Source: Bacteroidales bacterium UBA7258 (GTDB lineage: Bacteria > Bacteroidota > Bacteroidia > Bacteroidales > UBA932). Taken from it: a DNA stretch of 64,000 nt. How positions within the stretch are numbered: position 1 is the stretch's first letter; the number at the start of each line of letters is the position of its first letter. Position numbers and translations under genes: made by a program. The notes under the pieces were generated by a model. The model saw only the letters and a list, made by a program, of their open reading frames with translations. It searched no databases and had not been told where the DNA came from. This document shows, piece by piece, positions 35,720 to 43,044 of this stretch. Location of the stretch: NCBI GenBank assembly GCA_002472565.1, contig DKSK01000020.1, forward strand, positions 6,130 to 70,129, in the 5' to 3' direction.

Positions 35720-36110
35720 TGATGCGGTCCATCATTCGGGGGCCATAGCGGTCCAGGATCTTGTCATCGGCAAGGTTGGTGGTGATGATGGTCGGGAGCT
35801 TCCGGTCATAGCGGTAGGATATCAGATTCTGGATGGGTGTGTAATCCGTACCATAGCTCTGGCATCTCTCCAGTTCCGCGCCGGCCTCTTCGACGAAGAG
35901 GATCTTCGCCCGGAGGAATTCCTCGTAGTGGGAGGCCTCCTTCTCCTGCTGGTGCTTGAACTGGGTGTGCAGGTCAAAGGCAGTGGTGAAGATCACGGGC
36001 GAGACGAGCTGCTTATAGAGCCCGTATATCGCGTACATGAGAGTAGTCTTCCCGGAACCGATGGTTCCCTGGAGGAGCAGGCCGGAGCGGAAGGGCTTTC
36101 CATCATCCAT
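35670..36110 (-). CDS. DnaC-like ATPase, C-terminal part
   Basis: 146 residues. The P-loop is LLLQGTIGSGKTTLMYAI (residues 11-28), the Walker B ILFVEEAG, and the sensor PTIITTNLADD. This is the AAA+ core of DnaC/IstB-like helicase loaders carried by Bacteroidota mobile elements. It lacks the expected N-terminal 70-80 residues, which are encoded in the previous ORF in another frame, overlapping by 8 bp. The intervening third frame reads IQKVAEWM, the expected linker helix, so the gene is probably split by small indels. Translational coupling of two separate polypeptides is the alternative. Confidence 0.65.
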   Translation of the reverse strand: MDDGKPFRSGLLLQGTIGSGKTTLMYAIYGLYKQLVSPVIFTTAFDLHTQFKHQQEKEASHYEEFLRAKILFVEEAGAELERCQSYGTDYTPIQNLISYRYDRKLPTIITTNLADDKILDRYGPRMMDRINEMFSILRFKGDSYRK

Positions 36111-36342
36111 TCGGCGACCTTCTGGATTTTGATGCGACCTCTTTCCCGGCGATATCTTGGAATTCGATACCGCGGGGCTCGACGGCCTTGCGGTAGATCT
36201 GACTGAGCGCTTCCACCAACGCCTCTTTTTCCATTCCCTCTATTTGAGCTGGGAGTTTGGCGACAAGGTCATTCCTTGTCGGCAGTGTCGAATGCTCCAC
36301 GAGAGCTGATACAATTTGATTCATTTTTTGTGTACGTTCCAT
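36103..36342 (-). CDS. N-terminal part of split DnaC-like protein
   Basis: 79 residues. IVSALVEHSTLPTRNDLVAK and GMEKEALVEALSQIYRKA give a helical start, and RGIEFQDIAGKEVASK leads toward the ATPase. After AAA-Lys the frame runs into SRRSPNG and a TGA that overlaps the ATPase start. One extra A in the A4 run at 36127-36130 would continue into IQKVAEWM. A second change, possibly loss of a GATG unit, is needed to reach the ATPase frame. Alone it has no recognisable function. Confidence 0.5.
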   Translation of the reverse strand: MERTQKMNQIVSALVEHSTLPTRNDLVAKLPAQIEGMEKEALVEALSQIYRKAVEPRGIEFQDIAGKEVASKSRRSPNG

Positions 36343-36378
36343 AATTCAATTCTATTTTATTATTCTTCTTATAATTGT

Positions 36379-36744
36379 TTATTTTGGGTGCCGTCTCTGC
36401 ACCCGTATTGTTTTGATACCGGTACCCGTTCTAGTTTTGGACGGGTTTCCGTTCAGACTCCGTACCCGTCTGGTTTTGAGCGGGTCCGGAATCAGGACTA
36501 CATAGCGGGAGGGCTTTCCACGGGTCTCATGGGCGGCGATCAGCTTCCTGCCGAGCAGATTCCTCTTTGCCATAAGGACTGCGGTCCGGCTGAGGCCGGT
36601 GATGTCCATGACGGTTTTGACCGGGACTTCGACAGCAGCCTTTCCTTTCTTCCAGAAGCCATATATCACGGCAAAGACTTCCTTTTCTGCACCTCTAAGC
36701 CGCAGGTCTCTCCACATGAAATCATAGATAATCGTGTATAGCAT
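36379..36744 (-). CDS. Winged-helix DNA-binding protein (replication or regulatory)
   Basis: 121 residues. LRGAEKEVFAVIYGFWKKGK and VPVKTVMDITGLSRTAVLMAKRNLLGRKLI form a winged helix as found in initiator- or regulator-type proteins of mobilizable elements. The last 35 residues (KTRRV, SKTRTGTGIKTIRVQ) are encoded by three imperfect direct repeats. It ends 36 bp before the next start, in a leftward operon with the excisionase-like gene upstream (2-bp gap). Whether it is a Rep-like initiator or a regulator cannot be decided from sequence. Confidence 0.55.
   Translation of the reverse strand: MLYTIIYDFMWRDLRLRGAEKEVFAVIYGFWKKGKAAVEVPVKTVMDITGLSRTAVLMAKRNLLGRKLIAAHETRGKPSRYVVLIPDPLKTRRVRSLNGNPSKTRTGTGIKTIRVQRRHPK
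36401..36480. repeat. Three iteron-like repeats within the winged-helix gene
   Basis: ACCCGTATTGTTTTGAT (36401), ACCCGTTCTAGTTTTGG (36424) and ACCCGTCTGGTTTTGAG (36464) share ACCCGT-N4-TTTTG with one-base length variation. Spacing is 23 and 40 bp. They lie in the 3' end of the HTH gene and could be binding sites of its product, or a repeat-derived tail. Confidence 0.4.
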
Positions 36745-36746
36745 CG

Positions 36747-37070
36747 CTACGAGGGGCTAAGGATCTTGTCGAGGTCGGAGCGCCGGTAGCGCTTCTGTCC
36801 GCCGACAAATACAGGGAAGAGAATCTTGGCTTTCGCCATCCGGTAGAGCGTGCTCGCCGAGATCCTGAGCAGGGTCTTGACCATCTCAGGGGTGAGGTAC
36901 TCCTCCGCTTTTCCTTCCGCGATCGCAGCGCGCTCGCGTTCGAAGTCCTGACGGGCCTCGGCCAGGAGCTCCCGGGCGAAATGGCCCAGGTCTCCGGCGT
37001 GAACGGTCAAGGTTGCTTCGGGAAATTCCCGGAGGAGCTCGAACAAGTCCAATTTCATATCCATAGTCAA
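36747..37070 (-). CDS. Excisionase/HTH_17-type DNA-binding protein
   Basis: 107 residues. The C-terminal half, YLTPEMVKTLLRISASTLYRMAKAKILFPVFVGGQKRYRRSDLDK in outline (residues 58-103), is the MerR-like helix-turn-helix with the closing 'GG.KRYRRSDLD' wing typical of Bacteroidota excisionase-like proteins. The N-terminal half has a charged helix (ARELLAEARQDFERERAA). A good promoter lies about 110 bp upstream and the gene heads the HTH-DnaC-mob operon. It probably helps excision or controls the operon. Confidence 0.7.
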   Translation of the reverse strand: MTMDMKLDLFELLREFPEATLTVHAGDLGHFARELLAEARQDFERERAAIAEGKAEEYLTPEMVKTLLRISASTLYRMAKAKILFPVFVGGQKRYRRSDLDKILSPS

Positions 37071-37181
37071 ATATGTTTTGGAATTTTGCCTCTCTTGATC
37101 CCCTTTCCGATGGGGATCTCACTTGGCTTCGGGCCTCCGGAACACGTGGTCGGAAATCTCACGGCTCCTGATTGGCCGTGA

Positions 37182-37213
37182 CAAACATAGATAAGATTTT
37201 AGGGGACAACAAA
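37182..37213 (-). promoter_or_regulatory. Promoter of the HTH-DnaC-mob operon
   Basis: On the minus strand TTTG (plus 37210-37213) and TATGTTTG (plus 37182-37189) are 20 bp apart, matching the Bacteroidota consensus. A TCCGGATTA repeat (37216-37224) abuts the -33 box and a short TCACGGC/GCCGTGA inverted repeat (37160-37182) overlaps the start region, so both could be control sites. Confidence 0.6.
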
Positions 37214-37215
37214 GA

Positions 37216-37314
37216 TCCGGATTAAACGAAAATGCCGGCAATTGATTGATTACCATTCAATTGTCGGCATGCTCCGGATTATACTTCCGGATTATTCCTG
37301 TAAATTCCGGATTA
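37216..37314. repeat. Four TCCGGATTA repeats flanking a 14-bp hairpin
   Basis: TCCGGATTA occurs at 37216, 37273, 37286 and 37306, all in the same orientation. Between the first two is a hairpin, 37232-37245 with 37257-37270 (14 bp, one G-U). The region separates the 2-TM protein gene from the operon promoter. It resembles a small origin or multi-site operator. Confidence 0.6.
37232..37270 (-). terminator. Terminator after the two-helix membrane protein gene
   Basis: ATGCCGGCAATTGA and TCAATTGTCGGCAT pair over 14 bp with one G-U and an 11-nt loop. In the leftward direction it is followed by TTTTCGTTTAA. It lies 52 bp beyond the stop of the 37322-38074 gene. Confidence 0.6.
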
Positions 37315-37321
37315 TTCTCCC

Positions 37322-38074
37322 TTAGAGAAGATAGAAGAAACGCTTCTTGACGAGGTCGGAATATTCTTGAGGTTTCTTGATATTACCACGTTCAGGCAAG
37401 TCGATAGACAGGCACTCGAACAGCGTGCAACGCCATTCAGTAAATGAGTTGGTGATCTTCCGAAAGTACCGGTTCTTATGAAGGATATCAGCTATCTCGA
37501 TGATACTTTTGTCCGTGAAGTGGACTTTGTCCTTGGCCCCATGCTTGTAATTGTCTCGGACAAATTGCAAGTCTTCAATGACCTTATCAACGTACATCTT
37601 ACCAGGCTCGTCAGACCAGCTAGTCATATAGTCCGAGTTAAAGATAGTACGGAGACGTGCCTCATTGATAATCACTCGTTCCAGTTGTTCGAATGCGGGG
37701 GCTTTCTCTTCGCTGTCCGAAACACTCTCCTCGGCAGGCGAGATTTTCACGACTGGCTTCGATTCCTGTTCTTCATTGCCACCGGATCCGCCGATTCTTC
37801 CGGCGATGAATGTGTAAACAAGCAGCCCCAGAAATAACAGTAACGAAAAGCAGGTTAAGGCCAGGAACACTCGGAACCAAACATCGGTAGTCATCAAATC
37901 CCTTAACCCTAACCTCGAAGAATACGCGTCATGGCGGTAAGCCGTGGCAAAAGTGGCCAGCAGGAAGATGAGCATAGAAACGCCCGCTCCCACAATCCAC
38001 CCAACATGAATATCACGGGAGTTCAGCGCCAAGCGTTTCTTGGCTTTTCTGCGTTCATTCAAATCGTTATGCAT
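37322..38074 (-). CDS. Unrecognised protein with two membrane helices and cytosolic tail
   Basis: 250 residues. Two hydrophobic helices are seen: VGWIVGAGVSMLIFLLATFATA (about 24-45) and FRVFLALTCFSLLLFLGLLVYTF (about 67-89). A Gly/Ser and acidic linker (GGSGGNEEQES through about 125) leads to a helical cytosolic domain with TEWRCTLFECLSIDLPERG near the end. I recognise no family. It sits 35 bp downstream of the AbiEii gene and may be co-transcribed. Two-helix anchors with cytosolic domains are common in effector or abortive-infection proteins, so a defence role is possible but unproven. Confidence 0.55.
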   Translation of the reverse strand: MHNDLNERRKAKKRLALNSRDIHVGWIVGAGVSMLIFLLATFATAYRHDAYSSRLGLRDLMTTDVWFRVFLALTCFSLLLFLGLLVYTFIAGRIGGSGGNEEQESKPVVKISPAEESVSDSEEKAPAFEQLERVIINEARLRTIFNSDYMTSWSDEPGKMYVDKVIEDLQFVRDNYKHGAKDKVHFTDKSIIEIADILHKNRYFRKITNSFTEWRCTLFECLSIDLPERGNIKKPQEYSDLVKKRFFYLL

Positions 38075-38109
38075 AACGGCTTTGATTCACTCAATAATTG
38101 TCGTCGCTA

Positions 38110-38913
38110 CTATTTGAACAGATGACGGAAGTGTTTGCCCAGTTCGTGATGGACCTGATCGAAGGGAGGTAATTCTGCGATCTGGTCCTTCATGGAACTC
38201 TCCCATCTGGACTTGAAAACGTTAATCTTCCCGTCAAGTTTCTCCTGCAGGGAATCCGGGTTAAGGCCTTTGTGTCGGGCTTTCGCCTCGAACTCAATTC
38301 GGTGATCGGTCATTTCCATGCCTTCTATTTCCGACAGATACCATAGGTCATAGTAATCACGCGGCTGGGTTCTGGAAAGAAGCGACCGCATCTTCTCCGT
38401 CATCACCTCATCCAAAGAATAACATTGGACCGAACAGTCTTCTTGGTCGGAATAGGAGTCAAACATTGGTCTTTTCTCCACCTTGAAGCAAAGTAATTCC
38501 GTCCGGGAGATGTCTACCTTGACACGCTTGTTGGCACCTGTCCCTCCGAGAGGACCAACATAGGAGATATAGAAGTTGATGTTTCCCGTTTCGTGGATGC
38601 CGAAATCCTCCATGGAGAGCGGAATGTTGGCTTCTTCTCGAACATATAGGAACACTTCCTTGAAAGCATTTTGGATTTCCTCATTGGAAAGACGATCATC
38701 AACCAAGGTGAAATCAAGGTCCTCGGAATAGCGGTAGTCCTTGAAGTAGAATTTTTTAAGGACCGTGCCGCCTTTGAAGGCTAAAGCTTGGGACAAGGCT
38801 TCATTATTGGCTACGCCTGTGAGAATCCATGTAAGGATATAATCCTTTTCTATCTGGGTGTCCCTCACTTTTTCCTTGTTCGCTTTCTTCTGAATTTCTG
38901 CCGGACGTATCAT
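38110..38913 (-). CDS. abiEii: AbiEii-type nucleotidyltransferase toxin
   Basis: 267 residues. FKGGTVLKKFYFKDYRYSEDLDFTL (around residues 46-70) holds the GG[TS]...RxSxDxD core of the AbiEii/AbiGii nucleotidyltransferase family. LSRTQPRDYYDLWYLSE near 180 is the second family hallmark. These enzymes block translation by modifying tRNA in related systems, which causes abortive infection when the antitoxin fails. The cognate AbiEi gene ends 4 bp upstream, the usual order. All motif residues appear intact. Confidence 0.9.
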   Translation of the reverse strand: MIRPAEIQKKANKEKVRDTQIEKDYILTWILTGVANNEALSQALAFKGGTVLKKFYFKDYRYSEDLDFTLVDDRLSNEEIQNAFKEVFLYVREEANIPLSMEDFGIHETGNINFYISYVGPLGGTGANKRVKVDISRTELLCFKVEKRPMFDSYSDQEDCSVQCYSLDEVMTEKMRSLLSRTQPRDYYDLWYLSEIEGMEMTDHRIEFEAKARHKGLNPDSLQEKLDGKINVFKSRWESSMKDQIAELPPFDQVHHELGKHFRHLFK

Positions 38914-38917
38914 GATA

Positions 38918-39742
38918 TCAGTTGTTTATTGCGTTGATAATTGTTTCGAGCTCAACATTCTGCCGGATACTCCACTTGGTGGAAATCTTTCCCTCATTTG
39001 GGACTTCCGTGTCCAATGGTGACACCGTCGCGCTGCGTAGGCTGCGAAGTTCTTCTATGATATTCGTGCTGATCTCCAGTTTATCCAGCAAGAATCCAAG
39101 TCTTTTGATGACAACCTGGCTGTCAAATTGTTTTGCGTAAGCAAGCAGTTTTCCATAGTCCAGTTTTTCCCTTGCCGTCCAAAGCGCTTTCGCCACCTCA
39201 ACGATGCCTCCGGCATAAGCCGGCATATACAAGCAGTCAATCATCGTTTTTTCCAAATCGGAGCAGGATACTTTGTTGTATGAATCTATCCATACTTTCC
39301 TCATCCCGAAAAAATGCTTGGGGTTGTGGTAAATGAACTGGAATTCAACTCCTTTCAGTATAATGGTCTCCGTTTTATGACGCTCACGGACGATCTGTTC
39401 TTTCAGTGACGGCTGGGTAATAAGGCCGTGAATCTGAAGGGCTGAATAGTAGGCTATATAGTGTTTGCCTCCAGCTAGTGGTTCGGCCATCAAATGCCAG
39501 TCTGGAAGATAGTCTTCCGCCTCTTGGTCAAAAGGAACCGTCCAATAAACTTTCCTGGAAATCTTAATCAACAGCCCCTTGTCCAACATTCGCTTCAACA
39601 TGAAACGCACCGCCTCTTCCGATTTGTCTGGAAAGGCAGCGTATGCCTCTTCAATGGTAAACCATTGCTTTCCCTCTTCAGCCAGGAGTCCTAGCAGGGC
39701 GCTTTCGGAAGAAGAAACCGTTTTATTATATTTTGTCTCCAT
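38918..39742 (-). CDS. abiEi: AbiEi-type antitoxin/transcriptional repressor
   Basis: 274 residues. The N-terminal winged helix (WFTIEEAYAAFPDKSEEAVR, then KRMLDKGLLIKISRKVYW) is followed by the AbiEi core with HYIAYYSALQIHGL, and DLEKTMIDCLYMPAYAGGI near residue 165. Family members repress their own operon and neutralise the AbiEii toxin encoded next (4 bp apart). The start at 39742 is supported by a consensus promoter ending 21 bp upstream. The product is longer than the roughly 200-residue streptococcal antitoxin, with an extra C-terminal helical part. Confidence 0.85.
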   Translation of the reverse strand: METKYNKTVSSSESALLGLLAEEGKQWFTIEEAYAAFPDKSEEAVRFMLKRMLDKGLLIKISRKVYWTVPFDQEAEDYLPDWHLMAEPLAGGKHYIAYYSALQIHGLITQPSLKEQIVRERHKTETIILKGVEFQFIYHNPKHFFGMRKVWIDSYNKVSCSDLEKTMIDCLYMPAYAGGIVEVAKALWTAREKLDYGKLLAYAKQFDSQVVIKRLGFLLDKLEISTNIIEELRSLRSATVSPLDTEVPNEGKISTKWSIRQNVELETIINAINN

Positions 39743-39763
39743 TCGGTTTGTATATCACTAACC

Positions 39764-39796
39764 GCAAAGGTACAAAATATATTTCTTTAGTCCAAA
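39764..39796 (-). promoter_or_regulatory. Promoter of the AbiE operon
   Basis: On the minus strand TTTG (plus 39793-39796) and TACCTTTGC (plus 39764-39772) are 20 bp apart, an excellent Bacteroidota promoter. The start codon is about 21 bp downstream. The remainder of the 458-bp gap to the integrase (39797-40200) holds no gene; only the 40121 repeats stand out. Confidence 0.7.
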
Positions 39797-40120
39797 GCAT
39801 CCACAAGATTTTGCTTCCGATAAAGTATATAATGCCTGTCAGTATTATGGAAAAGTGACAAGATTTATAATAATTTGGGGCCTCTCCGTGGTTAATACAT
39901 CAGAACGAATGTAAAGAACGCATCGGGACAGCTATTACATTCGATTGCATGTTACTATATCTTCTATAATTTGCCATATCTACCCGAAATAGGACACTTA
40001 TGGCAAATTATGAGGCTTACTTTTGTGCGCATAATAATCAATAATTGATTATCCTTGTGACAAAACTAAGAAATACGATTGTCACTGAACCAAGTTGAAA
40101 AAGGCGTTGTAAGTTCTTTT

Positions 40121-40156
40121 TGAGGTAGTTTATGTGGTAGTTTTTGAGGTAGTACC
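40121..40156. repeat. Three tandem 12-bp repeats beside the integrase stop
   Basis: TGAGGTAG at 40121, TGTGGTAG at 40133 and TGAGGTAG at 40145 recur with an exact 12-bp period, each followed by T-rich bases or TACC. They lie 45-80 bp beyond the integrase stop. Repeats of this sort are candidates for accessory (arm-type) recombinase or excisionase sites, though they are distant from the att core. Confidence 0.45.
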
Positions 40157-40200
40157 ACAAACTTTTCACAAGTTGACGTTGAGAACACAACTGATTAATA

Positions 40201-41535
40201 TTATTCCAGTTTCAGGATGACCTCCTTGGCCATCTCCTCGTCAATGTCGCGGTAACGGCTGAAGGCGCGGGAGTTCTCGACGTGGCCGGAGATCTTAGCG
40301 ATAAGATTGGGATCCTTGACTTCCTTATACAGGTTACCGACGAGGACGCGACGAGCCATGTGGGAGGAGGCGACTTCCCAGATGGGATGCTTTTCCTCCT
40401 CGCGGGTGATGGTGTTCAGTGTGGTGACGACGCGGTCGATGCCAGCGAGTTTGATCATCTTCTTGATGTCACGGTTGTAGTCCTGCTCACAAATAAAAGG
40501 AAGAAGACGCCCGTCGGGCTGGTCCTTGTAGCGCTCCAGGATTTCCAATGCGGTGGGCGAGAGTGGGACCCGGACAGTATAGGGACGGCCTTCCTTGGTC
40601 TTACGAGGAACGTACTCGATGGCGCCGTTGATGATGTTGGCCTTGGTCATTTTCATCAGGTCGCCGACACGGCATCCGATGAAGCATTGGAAGACGAAGA
40701 TGTCACGCTGGACATCCAGACCGGGGTTGTCCGGGAACTTCGCCTGGTATAGTTGGTTCCGCTCTTCCTTAGTGAGATAGAAGGGAGTGCCATAGATGGC
40801 CGTGCCGATGACGTAATCATCGTAGGGGTCACGGTTCATGTAGCCTCTCTTGATCGACCAGCGGACGAAAGTGTGGAGACGGGACATCGTGCCGATAATG
40901 GAATTCTGGCCGCGTTGCTTCGGGAACCGACACTCCGGGACAGACTTGTAGGCTTTCTTATAGAGGGGATCCTTGATGCAGGGCTTTCCGTCCTTTCCTT
41001 CCACAACGAACTTGTGTTCATTCTCCAGGAACTTCGAGAACTTCCGGAGCAGATCCGAGGATAGCGTGGCGAAGCTCACCTCCTGGGCGCTGTATATTGC
41101 GAAGCGCTTCAGGGCACGGATAATAACATTGTAATGTCGGATCCGGGAGAGTGATATCTTCTGGATGGACACGAAATGCTCGAATGTGTCGAAGAATTCT
41201 TTCTGCAGGTCATTCTTCTCCTCTGTAGGTTCATCCTCCTCAGATGCGTCCACGGCAGGGAGATCCAGGCTTTCGACGGTCCTATCAAGCAACTTCTCCG
41301 CAACCCATTTGTTGGGTAGGGGGACCTTTCCGGATCCCGCTGCGACAAAGGCATCGAGCAGGAACCTGGATATCGCATCCAATTCGGAATTCAAGTTCTG
41401 GAGTTCCTGGATTTCCTTCCGCTTCTCTTCGGTCATCATACGGACCTTGGGAATCACGAACCTTTGCCGGTCCTGATCCCAGTCGTCAGAATGTCCGTAT
41501 AGGTTCGTTTTCCCCCCTCTGATTGAACCTTCCAT
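40201..41535 (-). CDS. Tyrosine recombinase (integrase)
   Basis: 444 residues. Catalytic set: Arg in FIGCRVGDLMKM (about 300), HMARR (HxxR, about 397), the His of ISGHVEN and the Tyr of FSRYRDID near the C-terminus. The middle holds a core-binding helical domain. The N-terminal arm domain is short (GGKTNLYGHSDDWDQDRQRF). The frame stays open upstream of the chosen ATG, so an alternative start is possible. It integrates and excises the element at the 27-bp repeat whose right copy lies 114 bp upstream. A TACCTTTG -7-like box (plus 41637-41644) lies between, so its promoter would cross the attachment site and change on excision. Confidence 0.92.
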   Translation of the reverse strand: MEGSIRGGKTNLYGHSDDWDQDRQRFVIPKVRMMTEEKRKEIQELQNLNSELDAISRFLLDAFVAAGSGKVPLPNKWVAEKLLDRTVESLDLPAVDASEEDEPTEEKNDLQKEFFDTFEHFVSIQKISLSRIRHYNVIIRALKRFAIYSAQEVSFATLSSDLLRKFSKFLENEHKFVVEGKDGKPCIKDPLYKKAYKSVPECRFPKQRGQNSIIGTMSRLHTFVRWSIKRGYMNRDPYDDYVIGTAIYGTPFYLTKEERNQLYQAKFPDNPGLDVQRDIFVFQCFIGCRVGDLMKMTKANIINGAIEYVPRKTKEGRPYTVRVPLSPTALEILERYKDQPDGRLLPFICEQDYNRDIKKMIKLAGIDRVVTTLNTITREEEKHPIWEVASSHMARRVLVGNLYKEVKDPNLIAKISGHVENSRAFSRYRDIDEEMAKEVILKLE

Positions 41536-41648
41536 GGAAAAATCTGACCAAAATCTCCTGTTTTCCCGTTGTTTTGTCCTTCTTACTGGACAGTGAATAT
41601 TCGATAGTCGCTATAAATCAGCCATTTAGCTCGCCACAAAGGTAATAA

Positions 41649-41675
41649 ATTTTTGGCGACATTTTGGCGACTTAG
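41649..41675. repeat. Right 27-bp direct repeat (att site)
   Basis: Exact copy of 25043-25069 with its double TTTTGGCGAC. It marks the right end of the element next to the integrase promoter. The following 207 bp (41676-41882) contain no gene. Confidence 0.85.
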
Positions 41676-41814
41676 CTGAAAATTATTGATTTCTCGTGGT
41701 CCTGTACTAGAATCGAAACAGGCTCAAAATCATATACAACTTATTGATAATCAATCTATAATAAGCTGTCGCCAATGTCAAATCCGTTCAACCCATTTCA
41801 GACCCTTTCATCTC

Positions 41815-41833
41815 TTCGATTCCCGCCCGGGGC
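41815..41833. repeat. Outer imperfect 19-bp repeat, right copy
   Basis: TTCGATTCCCGCCCGGGGC here and TTCGATCTCCGCCCGGGGC at 24969-24987 differ at two bases. They flank the element outside the 27-bp repeat, in the same orientation. The TTCGAT start resembles a tRNA T-loop but no tRNA can be folded at either place. Confidence 0.45.
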
Positions 41834-41882
41834 GGAACCGGCTGATTCCACGCAGGGTCCCACACCGGGTCCCACGCAAGGT

Positions 41883-42908
41883 TTAGTTCTGCATGAGGAT
41901 GTCTTGCTGGGCTTTGAGCGGGAAGGTCAGGAGTTGGGAGCTCTGGAGATTCTCTTTATGCATGTCTACCGCGGTTATGCGGCTGTTGTCGTAGGTCCTG
42001 TAGTAATATATCCCCTTGTCGGTATTCACGCAAGATGAGTATATCGTGATTTCATATTCTTCTCCCAGGCGGCAGCAGCCCCGCTGTTGTTCCACGGAAC
42101 CGAGGATATGAAAGAACTGGCTGACACTGGATGCCTCGTCCCCGGAGCAGACTGAGTTTAGTTTAGTGAAGGTAGCGCGAACGAAGCGCGATGAGCTCGA
42201 AAGGTCCCCCGGCAGTCCGATTCCGCCCATACCGCGACTATATTCATCGAGTTCAAGTCCATCCGCGAAAGTGACCGGATGAGACGATGGGCTAACGCTG
42301 CGATAATTGTTGAGATTGAAAAGTTGGATGTCGAAAGTCGGGTTGTTGGTCATGACTCCAACCGGATTGTCATAGATTTTAAGGCCGTCACGCAGGGACT
42401 CCACAACGATACTCTCGTTTCTGTCGCTGATCATCCAGTGAAGCGGCTGCAGCGGCAGCTGAGAGCTAAAGTTCTCGTTCAGCAGATTGATCTTCTCGAG
42501 CAATTCTCTTGCTTGAGAGACACTTGCGCATTGGCTCAATATCCATGGAATGAATTCAAAAGGAGTTATGTTGTCTTTTCCCTTTTTCATTTCCGGGAAA
42601 TATGCATTTTTCGGGAAATTGAGTCCCGCCATGCTGAGGCCTTTTTCATTCGTTGCATCGAAAAAAAGCGGATAGTCGTTTACCACGGCAGCCATGCCGA
42701 TCATCGCATAATGAGAGGAAAGTTCTTTTTGATGTCTGAATTTGAACACGTATTCCCGAGGCGCTATGACGACCATTTCGCCATAAGAGCGCTCGAGGTC
42801 CAGATTGCGCCCGAAATAATGGTCTTTTGAAGTGAAGCTGACGACGGTGCAGGCAAAGGCCACGTCAAAAATCATCAAAAAGAAGATGATAGAGATTAAC
42901 TTTTTCAT
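41883..42908 (-). CDS. Choloylglycine hydrolase-family amidase (BSH/PVA-like), exported
   Basis: 341 residues. Ntn-hydrolase of the family that deconjugates bile salts or cleaves penicillin V. The signal MKKLISIIFFLMIFDVAFA is followed directly by Cys, so cleavage would expose the N-terminal nucleophile (CTVVSF). Other active-site features are FGRNLDLE (Arg and Asp), GVMTNNPTF (Asn) and SSSSRFVRATF (Arg). The residue pattern before Cys is not a good lipobox, so a soluble periplasmic enzyme is likely. It faces kdgA tail-to-tail across the inserted element and is unlinked in function to its neighbours. Substrate (bile salt, penicillin or N-acyl homoserine lactone) is undecided. Confidence 0.85.
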   Translation of the reverse strand: MKKLISIIFFLMIFDVAFACTVVSFTSKDHYFGRNLDLERSYGEMVVIAPREYVFKFRHQKELSSHYAMIGMAAVVNDYPLFFDATNEKGLSMAGLNFPKNAYFPEMKKGKDNITPFEFIPWILSQCASVSQARELLEKINLLNENFSSQLPLQPLHWMISDRNESIVVESLRDGLKIYDNPVGVMTNNPTFDIQLFNLNNYRSVSPSSHPVTFADGLELDEYSRGMGGIGLPGDLSSSSRFVRATFTKLNSVCSGDEASSVSQFFHILGSVEQQRGCCRLGEEYEITIYSSCVNTDKGIYYYRTYDNSRITAVDMHKENLQSSQLLTFPLKAQQDILMQN

Positions 42909-42934
42909 ATCGTATATAAAGTTGAATAAAAGAA

Positions 42935-42979
42935 AGACTCTCCCCCTTGTCGCTAATATAGCAACAATTTGGAGAGTCT
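42935..42979 (-). terminator. Terminator after the GH3 gene
   Basis: AGACTCTCC (42935-42943) pairs with GGAGAGTCT (42971-42979). Inside, TTGTTGCTA and TAGCGACAA form a second stem of 9 bp with one mismatch. In the leftward direction TTTCTTTTATT follows. It lies 66 bp beyond the GH3 stop and 27 bp before the hydrolase start. Confidence 0.75.
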
Positions 42980-43044
42980 GAAAAGATTATGTTGTTTTGT
43001 CGGCACCCGGGGTGCGGGAGACAGGACGGCAGGGCGGAGGGGAG

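Larger units (their letters stand above)
25043..41675. mobile_element. Integrated mobilizable element (16.6 kb)
   Basis: Bounded by a perfect 27-bp direct repeat and inserted between the converging kdgA and choloylglycine-hydrolase genes. The integrase lies at the right edge and all genes read leftward. It has mobilization genes (MobC-like, relaxase), HTH and DnaC-like genes, and cargo (AbiE pair, methyltransferase/helicase module). There is no type IV secretion or coupling protein, so transfer would need a helper: an IME rather than a full ICE. The AT-rich cargo at 25.8-33.7 kb contrasts with the GC-rich mobilization part at 33.9-37.1 kb, which suggests mosaic assembly. Confidence 0.85.

Noticed and set aside
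25043..41675. Prophage or full conjugative element
   Set aside because: No capsid, tail, portal, TraG-like coupling or type IV secretion genes are present; only mobilization genes are.
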